Below, piece after piece: positions 1 to 8,113 of a stretch of 64,000 nucleotides of DNA. A program made the translations under genes and the position numbers. The notes under the pieces were generated by a model. That model made no database searches. It was not told the origin of the DNA and was given only the letters and a program-made list of their open reading frames with translations. How positions within the stretch are numbered: position 1 is the first letter of the stretch; every line of letters begins with the position of its first letter. Source of the stretch: Hyphomicrobiales bacterium (GTDB taxonomy: Bacteria; Pseudomonadota; Alphaproteobacteria; Rhizobiales; Rhizobiaceae); assembly GCA_900468805.1 (NCBI GenBank), contig UEIF01000056.1, forward strand, positions 1 through 64,000, read 5' to 3'.

Positions 1-465
1 ATTCTGGCGACCGGCTATTTCCTCGTGTCTCGTGAAGCCTTCCGGCTGTTCCGCCGCCAGGCCCTCGGCGGCAACGTCGTCTTCATCGCGTCGAAAAACG
101 GCCTTGCCGCTTCGCCGAATGCTGCCGCCTATTGCACGGCGAAGGCTGCCGAAATTCATCTTGCCCGTTGCCTGGCGCTGGAAGGTGCGGACGCAGGCAT
201 CCGCGTCAACACCGTCAATCCCGACGCCGTCCTGCGCGGCTCGAAGATCTGGAGCGGCGAATGGCGCGAGCAGCGTGCGGCTTCTTCCAAGATTGAAGTG
301 GATGATCTCGAAGAACATTACCGCAAGCGTTCGATGCTCAAGCTCAACGTGTTCCCGGAAGACATCGCCGAAGCCGTCTATTTCCTGGCGTCCGATCTTT
401 CTGCCAAGTCGACCGGCAATATCATCAATGTCGATGCGGGCAACGTTCAGAGCTTCCCGCGCTAA
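1..465 (+). CDS. rhaD: RhaD, rhamnulose-1-phosphate aldolase / short-chain dehydrogenase, C-terminal part
   Basis: The frame is open from base 1, so the gene begins outside the window; 154 residues and a stop remain. What is left is a short-chain dehydrogenase tail: catalytic Ser at codon 91-93, Tyr at 130-132 and Lys at 142-144 (YCTAK), then the usual C-terminal strand ending in NVDAGN. In rhizobia the large bifunctional RhaD carries such a domain and lies directly before rhaI, as here; it would cleave rhamnulose phosphate and oxidise the lactaldehyde released. The gene identity rests mainly on the rhaI neighbour, because the aldolase half is not visible. Confidence 0.8.
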   Translation: MLATGYFLVSREAFRLFRRQALGGNVVFIASKNGLAASPNAAAYCTAKAAEIHLARCLALEGADAGIRVNTVNPDAVLRGSKIWSGEWREQRAASSKIEVDDLEEHYRKRSMLKLNVFPEDIAEAVYFLASDLSAKSTGNIINVDAGNVQSFPR

Positions 466-528
466 GCCCAACTTTTGCGGCGGGTGTCATACCCGCCGCT
501 TCTCACGCTAAAGTACCGGGAGGAACTC

Positions 529-1821
529 ATGGCCGAGTTTAAGATCGCGCAGGATCTGATTGCGCAGGAAAACGACAAGCGCGCATCTGCGCTCAAATCC
601 GATTATGAAGCGCTCGGCGCCAATCTTGCTCGCCGTGGCATCGATATTGATGCGGTGACGAGAAGGGTGTCGGAATTCTTCGTGGCTGTGCCGTCCTGGG
701 GTGTCGGCACGGGCGGTACACGCTTTGCCCGTTTTCCCGGCACCGGCGAACCTCGCGGCATCTTCGACAAGCTCGATGATTGCTCGGTTATCAACGAGTT
801 GACGCGCGCGACCCCGAATGTTTCGCTGCACATTCCGTGGGACAAGACGGACACCAAGGAGTTGAAGGCTAAGGGCGAAGCGCTCGGGCTCGGCTTCGAT
901 GCGATGAATTCCAATACGTTCTCCGACGCACCGGGACAGGCGCATTCCTATAAGTACGGTTCGCTCAGCCACACCGATGCGGCAACACGCGCCCAGGCGG
1001 TCGAGCACAATCTCGAATGTATCGAGATCGGCAAGGCAATCGGCTCCAAGGCGCTGACGGTCTGGATTGGCGATGGTTCGAATTTCCCCGGCCAGAGCAA
1101 TTTCACCAAGGCATTCGAGCGTTATCTCGCCTCGATGGCGGATATCTACAAGGCGCTGCCGGACGACTGGAAGCTGTTTTCCGAACACAAGATGTACGAG
1201 CCGGCCTTCTATTCGACCATCGTCCAGGACTGGGGCACCAACTATCTGATTGCCCAGACGCTCGGCCCCAAGGCGCAGTGTCTGGTCGACCTCGGGCATC
1301 ATGCGCCGAATACCAATATCGAGATGATCGTCGCCCGCCTGATTCAGTTCGGCAAGCTTGGCGGTTTTCATTTCAACGATTCCAAATATGGCGATGATGA
1401 TCTCGATGCCGGTTCCATCGAGCCTTACCGTTTGTTCCTCGTCTTCAACGAGCTTGTCGATGCCGAGCAGCGCGGCGTCAACGACTTCAATCCCGCTCAT
1501 ATGATCGACCAGTCGCACAACGTGACCGACCCGATCGAAAGCCTGATCAACAGCGCCAACGAAATCCGCCGCGCTTACGCGCAGGCCCTGCTCGTCGACC
1601 GCAAGGCGCTCGCCGGCTTCCAGGACGATAACGACGCGCTGATGGCGACGGAGACGCTGAAGCGCGCCTACCGTGCCGATGTCGAGCCGATCCTTGCCGA
1701 AGCCCGCCGGCGCAAGGGCGGTGCGATCGATCCGATCGCTACCTACCGCGCCAGCGGCTACCGCAGGCAAGTCGCCGCTGAGCGTCCCGCCTCGGTTGCC
1801 GGCGGCGGTGGTATTATCTGA
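529..1821 (+). CDS. rhaI: L-rhamnose isomerase (rhizobial type)
   Basis: Cytoplasmic isomerase converting L-rhamnose to L-rhamnulose, the first step of rhamnose catabolism. The 430-aa protein is a TIM barrel of the xylose/rhamnose isomerase superfamily. Candidate metal ligands are visible in FSEHKMYEP, CLVDLGHH and GGFHFNDSKYGDDD. ATG 529 is chosen because it follows GGGAGGAACTC; an upstream in-frame start at 475 would add unconserved residues. It starts 63 bases after rhaD and closes the operon; a strong hairpin follows the stop. Confidence 0.93.
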   Translation: MAEFKIAQDLIAQENDKRASALKSDYEALGANLARRGIDIDAVTRRVSEFFVAVPSWGVGTGGTRFARFPGTGEPRGIFDKLDDCSVINELTRATPNVSLHIPWDKTDTKELKAKGEALGLGFDAMNSNTFSDAPGQAHSYKYGSLSHTDAATRAQAVEHNLECIEIGKAIGSKALTVWIGDGSNFPGQSNFTKAFERYLASMADIYKALPDDWKLFSEHKMYEPAFYSTIVQDWGTNYLIAQTLGPKAQCLVDLGHHAPNTNIEMIVARLIQFGKLGGFHFNDSKYGDDDLDAGSIEPYRLFLVFNELVDAEQRGVNDFNPAHMIDQSHNVTDPIESLINSANEIRRAYAQALLVDRKALAGFQDDNDALMATETLKRAYRADVEPILAEARRRKGGAIDPIATYRASGYRRQVAAERPASVAGGGGII

Positions 1822-1833
1822 TCTGAACGAAAC

Positions 1834-1856
1834 GGAAGCCGTGGATCACGGCTTCC
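1834..1856. terminator. Bidirectional hairpin between rhaI and the convergent CMD-like gene
   Basis: A perfect 10-bp stem (GGAAGCCGTG / CACGGCTTCC) with a 3-base loop lies just after the rhaI stop and overlaps the stop codon of the convergent gene. No long T-run follows on either strand, so termination strength is uncertain. Confidence 0.6.
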
Positions 1857-2310
1857 ATCTCCCCGCAATCTGCCGGGTGGCGACGTTCAGCCGGTTCCAG
1901 ACATTGATATTGGCGATTGCGATGACGAGTGCCGCAAGGCTCTTGCCATCGTAATGGCGCGTGCATTCGTCCCAGATCTCATCCGATACCGGGTCGGCGC
2001 GGTCGCTGAGACGGGTAAGGGCCTCTGTCAACGCGAGGGCGGCGCGTTCGGCATCGCTGTAATAAGGCGCCTCGCGCCAGCCAGCGACGGCAAAGAGCCG
2101 TTCGTCGGTCTCCCCGTGTTTGCGTGCAATGCGCCAATGCCCGTCGATGCAAACGCTGCAGCCGTTGATCTGGCTGGCGCGCAGATAGACGATTTCCAGG
2201 AATCCCGGCGCAAGTCCGGCCGCAACAGGCATTTTGCCGAGGGCATTCAGGGCCTGCATGGCTTCCGGGATGACGAGGGCTGGATTTCCCATTCTCTCTT
2301 GCATGTTCAA
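1846..2310 (-). CDS. Carboxymuconolactone decarboxylase / AhpD-like protein
   Basis: A 154-aa alkylhydroperoxidase-like protein. The hallmark is C51-x-x-C54 with H58 (CSVCIDGHW), the redox-active pair of AhpD-type proteins, so a peroxide or thiol redox role is more likely than true carboxymuconolactone decarboxylation. Such genes are common partners of SnoaL-tailed ECF sigma factors, and one lies 1.8 kb away at 4135. A match to that sigma factor's predicted promoter lies 68-94 bases upstream, suggesting direct control. Family call is firm; substrate unknown. Confidence 0.88.
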   Translation of the reverse strand: MNMQERMGNPALVIPEAMQALNALGKMPVAAGLAPGFLEIVYLRASQINGCSVCIDGHWRIARKHGETDERLFAVAGWREAPYYSDAERAALALTEALTRLSDRADPVSDEIWDECTRHYDGKSLAALVIAIANINVWNRLNVATRQIAGRWKP

Positions 2311-2377
2311 TCTCCTGATAACGTATTCCGTTTGACGCAGAGCCGGCCGGTTGCCGGCTTTCGGTCGTCATGGAGTT

Positions 2378-2404
2378 GACGCATCAGGATAAGGCAATGT
2401 GACT
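2378..2404 (-). promoter_or_regulatory. ECF41-type promoter upstream of the AhpD-like gene
   Basis: Read on the minus strand the site is AGTCACA, 16 bases, CGTC. It differs in one base from the TGTCACA-N16-CGTC site before the ECF sigma gene at 4074-4100, with identical spacing, and points at the AhpD-like gene. The bases from here to the RibD-like gene at 2583 hold no convincing gene. Confidence 0.72.
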
Positions 2405-2582
2405 GAGGCAGGAAAAAATGGACGTCTCAGGATTCCGGGAACGACCGCACCATCTGGTCGATATCCTGTGGCTTGCCCCACGCTTCGACGGCAAGCGGGT
2501 TATCAGGCACACGATATCCGGATCGGTGGTGCTTATGGGGCAGGACATGGCGCTTCGCAGCCACGGCCATCCGTCATGCGCG

Positions 2583-3272
2583 TCAGGCGTGGACTTTATA
2601 GCGCAGGGCGACGGCACCGTTGTCTTTCGTTTCTGCCGATATCAGCGATAGCCGGGTCTTGCCCGCCAATCCGCCGTCGAAAGTAACGACGGGTTGGCCG
2701 CCACTGCCATCCAGGGCCGGAGCGACGAGCAGATAAAACTCATCGATGAGCCCGGCGGCAAAGAAGGCGCCGTTGATCGCGGCTCCGCCTTCGAGCAGCA
2801 TCTTGCGAATGCCGAGTTCCTGCTCCAGTACACCGAGCGCTGCAGACAGGTCGATCTCGGGGGATGGTGAGACGATGTAGGAGATGCCGTCGGCTGCGAG
2901 CTCGGCAAGATGCGTGTCCGGCACGTCGCTGCCGAGAATGACAACGACATGGTCGCCATCGATGTCAGGCCGCGTGAAATGCAGCTTGCCAGAGGTGTCG
3001 AGGGCGATCGCGTAGTTGGTTGCCTCGCGATCGGCAAAATGGTTTGGCCGTTCTGCTGAACCCGCTGCTTGCGGCGGATGCGGCTCTCCCTTCGCCATTT
3101 CGGCCATAGTGACGCGGCCAACGATCCAGGCATCACCCTGCAGATCTTCATGGGCTTTCTGATAGAGCGCCGTCCATTCCCTGCGGCCGCCATCGGGGCT
3201 TTCTGTCCATTTGCTCGGACGCAGGCCGCCATCGAGCGACGACATCATCAGGCAGACGATTTCCGGTTTCAT
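2583..3272 (-). CDS. RibD C-terminal / dihydrofolate reductase-like protein
   Basis: A 229-aa NADPH-dependent reductase-fold protein. The N-terminus (IVCLMMSSLDGGL) and the LLEGGAAINGAFFAAGLIDE segment near residue 160 are typical of the RibD C-terminal superfamily, in which the latter binds the cofactor and shapes the active site. It lacks the deaminase domain of true RibD, so riboflavin synthesis is unlikely; stand-alone members are usually of unknown substrate. ATG 3272 follows AAAGGAATCGCCC. It reads the same way as the HAD gene upstream, 35 bases away, and may be cotranscribed. Confidence 0.85.
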   Translation of the reverse strand: MKPEIVCLMMSSLDGGLRPSKWTESPDGGRREWTALYQKAHEDLQGDAWIVGRVTMAEMAKGEPHPPQAAGSAERPNHFADREATNYAIALDTSGKLHFTRPDIDGDHVVVILGSDVPDTHLAELAADGISYIVSPSPEIDLSAALGVLEQELGIRKMLLEGGAAINGAFFAAGLIDEFYLLVAPALDGSGGQPVVTFDGGLAGKTRLSLISAETKDNGAVALRYKVHA

Positions 3273-3307
3273 GGGCGATTCCTTTCCGGCGGTGTGCGGC
3301 AGGCCGA

Positions 3308-3970
3308 TCAGAACTTGATCGAAAGGTGACCGCTGTCAGAAATGAGAACGGAAGCGCCGCCATAGTGTTCGATTTCCGGATAGCCCTGCAGCGAATGCTT
3401 GTGGCCGGCCGCGGTGATGACCATGATATCGGCGCCCGCCGCCGTTCCTGCCTTCACGCCAGCTTCGACGTCTTCGAAGACCAGGCATTCATGCGTTGCA
3501 AAACCGAGCTTTTCGGCGCCGAGTATATAGCATTGCGGGTCGGGCTTGCCGATGGTCACATCTTCGGCAGTCACAATAGCCTGGGGCATGGGGAGCCCGG
3601 CTGCCTCAAGCCGACGCTCCGCAAGGCGACGCGGGGAGGAAGTGACGATCGTCCACCGGTTCGGCGGCAGGGACGCCAGGAAATCGGCAGCACCCGGAAG
3701 TGCGACGACGCCTTCAACATCGCGGATTTCGTCCTCGGTAATCTGTGCCGCTTCCGCCTCTGCATCGACACCCGGAAGGTTCAGCCGCCTGATCGTGTCG
3801 ATGCCGCGCGATCCATGCATGATTGGCAGGAATTTTTCCACATCCAGCCCGTGCCGTTCGGCCCAGCGTCCCCATACGCGCTCTGCCGACGCAATCGAGC
3901 TCAGGATCGTGCCGTCCATGTCGAAGAGGAAGGCGGCATATTGTTTGGAACTGTTAAATCGGGGGGACAT
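3308..3970 (-). CDS. HAD-superfamily sugar-phosphatase-like hydrolase
   Basis: Cytoplasmic haloacid dehalogenase hydrolase of the beta-phosphoglucomutase/2-deoxyglucose-phosphatase type. Motif I is FDMDGTIL near the N-terminus with the nucleophile and acid/base Asp pair; motif II is the VTSS segment; motif III and IV are IGKPDPQCY and FEDVEAGVKAG. The start is uncertain: ATG 3970 puts motif I about 14 residues in, as in the family; in-frame ATGs at 3982 and 4042 are also open and none has a clear ribosome binding site. Natural substrate unknown. Confidence 0.82.
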   Translation of the reverse strand: MSPRFNSSKQYAAFLFDMDGTILSSIASAERVWGRWAERHGLDVEKFLPIMHGSRGIDTIRRLNLPGVDAEAEAAQITEDEIRDVEGVVALPGAADFLASLPPNRWTIVTSSPRRLAERRLEAAGLPMPQAIVTAEDVTIGKPDPQCYILGAEKLGFATHECLVFEDVEAGVKAGTAAGADIMVITAAGHKHSLQGYPEIEHYGGASVLISDSGHLSIKF

Positions 3971-4073
3971 GGGAAACACCATAGGGAGGGATCTGCCTGC
4001 CATCAGCCAATGAAAAACGCGGCAGGTCAAGTCATGAGCCAAACCTCGCCGGGACTTGATACGATGGCGCGCC

Positions 4074-4100
4074 TGTCACATCGTCCGGTTTCCGTTCGTC
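4074..4100 (+). promoter_or_regulatory. Autoregulatory ECF41-type promoter of the sigma factor gene
   Basis: TGTCACA at 4074-4080 and CGTC at 4097-4100 are separated by exactly 16 bases, the pattern described for promoters of ECF41 sigma factors. The CGTC ends 34 bases before the chosen sigma factor start, so autoregulation is likely. Confidence 0.78.
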
Positions 4101-4134
4101 ATGGCCTTTGATGCAACAGGATTGGAGTGGATTG

Positions 4135-5004
4135 ATGGACGAGAATAAATGGCTGGCCGGTGAGTTCGAGGCGAACCGCGGGCAGCTGCGGGCCGTCGCT
4201 TTCCGCATGCTCGGCTCCCGCGCAGAAGCTGAGGATGCGGTGCAGGAGGCGTGGCTGCGCCTGACACGGTCGGACAGGGGCAGCGTCGATAATCTTGGCG
4301 GCTGGCTGACGACGGTCGTGGCACGCATCTGCCTGGATATGCTCCGTTCGCGCAAGACGCGACGCGAAGAGCCGCTCGACCTGCCGGCGCATGGTGCGAT
4401 CGCGGATATCGCCAGCAATCCGGAGCACGAAGCAGCCTTTGCCGATTCGGTCGGCATCGCCCTGCTCGTCGTGCTGCAAACTCTCTCGCCTGCCGAACGC
4501 GTCGCCTTCGTTCTGCATGACATGTTCGAGCTGCCCTTCGAGGAGATCGCTGCGGTGATCGGGCGAAGCGCTGCCGCTGCCCGGCAGCTTGCCAGCCGCG
4601 CTCGGCGCAGGGTGCAGGGGCAGCCGGAAACGCCTGATATCGATCTCGCGCATAAGCGCAGCATAGCCGAAGCCTTCCTCATCGCCTCCCGCAATGGCGA
4701 TCTGGAGGGGCTGATTGCGGTCCTCGCGCCGGATGCCGTCTTCCGACCGGATACGGCTGCGACCCGTCTGGGTAATGTGGTGCCGCTTCGCGGCGCTGGT
4801 GCCATCGCCGAAAGCTTCAAGGGGCGGGCGACATCGGCGAAAGTCGCCCTTGTCGATGAGGAAGTCGGTCTCGTCGTCTTCATCGAGGGCCAGTTGCGCG
4901 TCGTGCTGGCGCTGAGCTTTGACGGCGACAGGATCTCGGCGATCGATGCTATCGCCGACCAGAATCATCTGCGTGATATCGGTTATTCAGTTTTCGAAGG
5001 CTGA
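4135..5004 (+). CDS. ECF sigma factor with C-terminal SnoaL-like domain (SigJ/ECF41-type)
   Basis: RNA polymerase sigma factor of 289 aa. Region 2 spans about residues 11-75 (RMLGSRAEAEDAVQEAWLR), region 4 about 110-160 (LSPAERVAFVLHDMFELPFEEIA), then a roughly 110-residue SnoaL-like tail, which in ECF41 proteins replaces a separate anti-sigma factor and regulates activity. The conserved WLPEP linker motif of classical ECF41 members is not seen, so this is a divergent member. ATG 4135 is preferred because GGAG lies 7 bases upstream; an in-frame TTG at 4108 and ATG at 4111 are alternatives. Putative self-promoter and one target promoter are listed separately. Confidence 0.9.
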   Translation: MDENKWLAGEFEANRGQLRAVAFRMLGSRAEAEDAVQEAWLRLTRSDRGSVDNLGGWLTTVVARICLDMLRSRKTRREEPLDLPAHGAIADIASNPEHEAAFADSVGIALLVVLQTLSPAERVAFVLHDMFELPFEEIAAVIGRSAAAARQLASRARRRVQGQPETPDIDLAHKRSIAEAFLIASRNGDLEGLIAVLAPDAVFRPDTAATRLGNVVPLRGAGAIAESFKGRATSAKVALVDEEVGLVVFIEGQLRVVLALSFDGDRISAIDAIADQNHLRDIGYSVFEG

Positions 5005-5402
5005 GCGATCATAAGCGGTGAGTTTCTTCAGACAGGTGGCTTCCGATCAGGTCGCCTGCCGGCACCCTGCAGCGACGCACGAAGATCCAGTGCCCACAAC
5101 CAAGGACTATAAAAGCCTTGTCTGGCAACACCGCCATGAGGCGGCCCTGACTCAAAAAGGAGGATTGGTAGGCCGCAAAACTAGGTCAGCACTCCGACCG
5201 CACTAGCATCCATCAAAATCGCTAATATCAAGCGCTTCGCGGCACTTTCTTGACTTTTGTCAAGGCGGGAGCCTTCGAATGCAGCTACTGATTCAACGCG
5301 GATCGGGCGCAGTTTCACGCCTCTCACCGATGTAATTTCTTTCGGGGTACGATCCCCATCAAGATTTTTCACTGTCACGTGATTGTGCTTCGGAGAAACG
5401 TA
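5005..5402. other. Intergenic region upstream of the cytochrome operon
   Basis: 398 bases with no convincing gene; the short open frame at 5018-5206 has no ribosome binding site or recognisable sequence. The one clear signal is the FNR/FixK-like palindrome at 5250-5263. Confidence 0.6.
5250..5263. promoter_or_regulatory. FNR/FixK-type box upstream of the oxidase operon
   Basis: TTGACTTTTGTCAA is a perfect inverted repeat (TTGAC-N4-GTCAA) matching the CRP/FNR-family half-site layout TTGAN-N4-NTCAA; the symmetry extends one base further each side. It lies about 140 bases before the first cytochrome gene, suggesting control by an oxygen- or nitric-oxide-responsive FixK, FnrN or NnrR-like protein. 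No such regulator is in the window. Confidence 0.62.
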
Positions 5403-6119
5403 GTGCGCATACGAGAAATCTTCCTGGCATTCTGTCTTTTCTTCCTGGGCGCAAGCCTGGCGTCTGCCCAGGAAGCCAAAGCCTACCCAGCCGATATGTC
5501 GGAGCGCGTTCAAGCCTGCACGCCATGTCATGGCGTGGAAGGGAAAGGCACGAACGACCCCTATTTCCCCCGGCTCGCCGGCAAGCCGGCCGGGTATCTC
5601 TTCAATCAGTTGGAAGCCTTCAAGTCGGGCAGGCGCAAATACCCGCCGATGAACTATTTGCTCGCATATCTGACGGACGATTATCTGCGGCAGTTCGCAG
5701 AATATTTCGCCGATCAGCGGCCGGCGCTGCCCGAACAATCGCCCCCCGATGTCAGCCAGGCGGTGCTCGATCACGGCCATGCGCTCGTCACGCAGGGCGA
5801 CGTCGACCGATCGATCCCGGCTTGCGTGAGCTGTCATGGCGGCGCTCTGACGGGGCAGTCGCCCGGCATTCCAGGCCTTCTCGGACTACGGGCGAGTTAC
5901 ATCAGCGCTCAGCTCGGCGGATGGCGTTATGGAACGCGCACGGCAATCGCGCCTGATTGCATGCAGATTGTCGCGGGACATCTCACTGAAGATGACGTGC
6001 GTGCCGTCGCAGCCTATCTCGCCAATCAGCCGCAGCCCGCCGATCCCGCACCGTCTTCTGCCGGATCCTATTCCTTGCCCTTCGCATGTGGCAGCCAGCC
6101 GGAGGGCAACAAGCCATGA
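5403..6119 (+). CDS. Periplasmic diheme cytochrome c (c4-like)
   Basis: Electron carrier with two CxxCH heme sites (CTPCH and CVSCH), each followed by c4-like sequence, and an N-terminal signal peptide ending near ASLASAQ. GTG 5403 is chosen because GGAG lies 8 bases upstream and it gives a compact signal peptide; GTG 5379 is an alternative. First gene of a tightly packed six-gene operon; its stop overlaps the next start (ATGA). Probable role: donating electrons to, or shuttling them within, the downstream B-type oxidase. Confidence 0.86.
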   Translation: MRIREIFLAFCLFFLGASLASAQEAKAYPADMSERVQACTPCHGVEGKGTNDPYFPRLAGKPAGYLFNQLEAFKSGRRKYPPMNYLLAYLTDDYLRQFAEYFADQRPALPEQSPPDVSQAVLDHGHALVTQGDVDRSIPACVSCHGGALTGQSPGIPGLLGLRASYISAQLGGWRYGTRTAIAPDCMQIVAGHLTEDDVRAVAAYLANQPQPADPAPSSAGSYSLPFACGSQPEGNKP

Positions 6120-7381
6120 GCGCGCATATGAGAATTCTGCCGGCCCTTGTTCTGTCGTCGATGGTGGCGCTTGTGGCAGCCCTTTCGCCCGTCGCAGCAC
6201 AGTCTCCACAGCCGAACAACTCCTCCGATGTGGTCAAAAAGGGCGAATATCTCGCCCGCGCCGGGGACTGTGTCGCCTGCCATACGGCACCGGAGGGAAA
6301 GCTCTTCTCGGGCGGACGCGCCATGCCGACGCCGTTTGGCACCATCTATACGTCGAACATCACGCCGGACGGGACGGGTATTGGCGCGTGGTCCGCTGAC
6401 GACTTCTACAACACGATGCACCACGGCCGTTTCCCCGATGGGGGGCTGCTCTATCCAGCCATGCCGTTCGGATCCTATACCAAGGTGACCCGCGAAGACA
6501 GTGATGCGATCTTCGCCTATCTCAAGTCAATCCCGCCTGTCCATCAACCAAACCGTCCGCACGAGCTCGACTTTCCCTACAATAATCGCTCCCTCATTCT
6601 CGGATGGAGAACGCTCTTTTTCAAGGAAGGCGAATTCACGCAGGACCCTAAGCAGTCCGAGGAATGGAACCGGGGCGCCTACCTCGTGGAAGGCCTTGGA
6701 CATTGCGGCATGTGCCATAGCCCGATCAATGCGCTCGGAGGAAGTCGCGAGTCGGAAGCTTTTCAGGGCGGGCTGATACCGATGCAGGACTGGTATGCGC
6801 CGTCGCTGACGTCCAACAAGGAGGCGGGGCTGGGCGACTGGTCGATCGAAGAGATTTCCGACCTCCTGCAGAAAGGCGTCTCGACGCGTGGCGCGGTCTA
6901 TGGCCCGATGGCGGAGGTGGTCTTCAACAGTCTCCAGTATATGACGGATGAGGACATCCGGGCGATGGCCGTTTATCTGAAGAGCATCGCGCAGGATGAG
7001 CCTGCGCCGCCTCGGACATCCGTCAGAACGCAGGAGGCAAGTCTTCTCATCAGTCTCGGGAAGGCAGTTTACGACAAGCAATGTGCGAGCTGTCATGGCG
7101 CGGGCGGCGAAGGCAGGCCGCCGCACTATCCGCCACTGGCCGGCAATCAGTCGATCCAGATGGAATCGGCAGTGAACGGGATACGTATGGTGCTCAACGG
7201 CGGCTATCCGCCTGCGACCGAAAAGAACCCCATGCCGCACGGAATGCCGCCATTTGCCGTGACGCTGTCGGACGACGAGGTTGCCGCCGTGGTGTCCTAC
7301 ATCAGGACCGCTTGGGGCAATCGCGGCACGCCGGTCAGCGCGTCCGAGGCGAACAAACTTCGTTCCGCTCCACTCCAATGA
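6116..7381 (+). CDS. Triheme cytochrome c, alcohol-dehydrogenase cytochrome-subunit type
   Basis: A 421-aa exported protein: signal peptide of about 30 residues ending SPVAAQS, then three heme c sites (CVACH, CGMCH, CASCH) spread over three cytochrome domains. This is the layout of the membrane-associated triheme subunit of quinoprotein or flavoprotein dehydrogenases, but no dehydrogenase subunit is present here. Placement between a diheme cytochrome and oxidase subunits suggests it passes electrons to the oxidase, perhaps from quinol. The start follows CCGGAGGGC and overlaps the previous stop. Confidence 0.86.
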   Translation: MSAHMRILPALVLSSMVALVAALSPVAAQSPQPNNSSDVVKKGEYLARAGDCVACHTAPEGKLFSGGRAMPTPFGTIYTSNITPDGTGIGAWSADDFYNTMHHGRFPDGGLLYPAMPFGSYTKVTREDSDAIFAYLKSIPPVHQPNRPHELDFPYNNRSLILGWRTLFFKEGEFTQDPKQSEEWNRGAYLVEGLGHCGMCHSPINALGGSRESEAFQGGLIPMQDWYAPSLTSNKEAGLGDWSIEEISDLLQKGVSTRGAVYGPMAEVVFNSLQYMTDEDIRAMAVYLKSIAQDEPAPPRTSVRTQEASLLISLGKAVYDKQCASCHGAGGEGRPPHYPPLAGNQSIQMESAVNGIRMVLNGGYPPATEKNPMPHGMPPFAVTLSDDEVAAVVSYIRTAWGNRGTPVSASEANKLRSAPLQ

Positions 7382-7388
7382 GGACGTC

Positions 7389-7556
7389 ATGATCAATTCG
7401 GAAGATCCTTCAGATGCTCCCGACGACGCCCTCGTCGAGAGGATCGTTGCCGAGGGACCGCATGGTGCCGTCGTCGTCGCGGGGATAGCGACTGCGATCG
7501 TCGTTCTTATGTGGTTGCTTTTCTATCTGCTCGTATTCGTGCCCAGGAGCGGCTGA
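7389..7556 (+). CDS. Small single-span membrane protein, possible oxidase subunit IIa
   Basis: A 55-aa protein with an acidic N-terminus and one hydrophobic helix (AGIATAIVVLMWLLFYLLVFV). It starts 7 bases after the triheme gene behind GAGGACGTC, and its TGA overlaps the ATG of subunit II. Size, topology and position recall the tiny extra helix of ba3-type oxidases (subunit IIa/CbaD), which this could replace; homology was not shown. It could instead be an assembly factor. Confidence 0.75.
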   Translation: MINSEDPSDAPDDALVERIVAEGPHGAVVVAGIATAIVVLMWLLFYLLVFVPRSG

Positions 7557-8113
7557 TGACCGATATGCATAATCAGGCAGCGGCAGTCTCAGAGCGCGTC
7601 GAGCGACGCTGGGCAACCGTTGCGGTCCTCATCATCGTCTTTCTGGCGGGGATGGCAGCTTTCGCAGGCATCCACAACGCCACGATGCCGCAGACGACCG
7701 TCGAGACAATCGATCCCACCACGATCCACCTGGCGGGCGAATTCATCGAATCCAATCTCGGCAGCGCCGTCGAATCCGACGGCTCCGTGACGGTGCGCGC
7801 GATCGGGCAGCAATATTCCTTCTCGCCGCCCTGCATCGTGGTGCCGGCTGAGACACCGCTGACGTTTCGGGCCACCAGCGCCGACGTCGTGCATGGTTTC
7901 CTCATTCAGGGTACCAATATCAATACGATGCTCGTGCCGGGCTACGTGTCGATCCAGAAGGCGAGCTTTGCAGCGCCCGGCGACCATCTGATGCCCTGCC
8001 AGGAGTTCTGCAGCGTCGGCCACGAAGGCATGTGGGCAAGGGTGAAGGTCGTGGACAAACAGCAGTTCCTTTCTGAAATGGCGGACAAGAGGAGGCTTTC
8101 CTGTGCTCCATAA
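7556..8113 (+). CDS. Cytochrome c oxidase subunit II, CuA-containing, single-span type
   Basis: A 185-aa membrane-anchored cupredoxin with one N-terminal helix (TVAVLIIVFLAGMAAFAG) rather than two, as in ba3 oxidases. The CuA site is complete: His in DVVHGF, then PCQEFCSVGHEGMW supplying both Cys, Glu, His and Met. It accepts electrons from cytochrome c on the periplasmic side. ATG 7556 overlaps the previous stop; its own end overlaps the start of subunit I, so translation is probably coupled. Confidence 0.92.
   Translation: MTDMHNQAAAVSERVERRWATVAVLIIVFLAGMAAFAGIHNATMPQTTVETIDPTTIHLAGEFIESNLGSAVESDGSVTVRAIGQQYSFSPPCIVVPAETPLTFRATSADVVHGFLIQGTNINTMLVPGYVSIQKASFAAPGDHLMPCQEFCSVGHEGMWARVKVVDKQQFLSEMADKRRLSCAP

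Noticed and set aside
508..1770. 420-residue open frame on the minus strand opposite rhaI
   Set aside because: It is a shadow of the GC-rich rhaI coding frame; the plus-strand protein has clear family motifs and the minus frame has none.
2418..2651. 77-residue plus-strand frame before the RibD-like gene
   Set aside because: No ribosome binding site, overlaps the end of the RibD-like gene and the predicted minus-strand promoter, and no recognisable sequence.
5018..5206. 62-residue frame before the cytochrome operon
   Set aside because: No ribosome binding site and no protein-like pattern; treated as non-coding.
5373..5399. TGTCACG just before the first cytochrome gene, a possible ECF41 site
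   Set aside because: Sixteen bases on, the sequence is AAAC and not CGTC.
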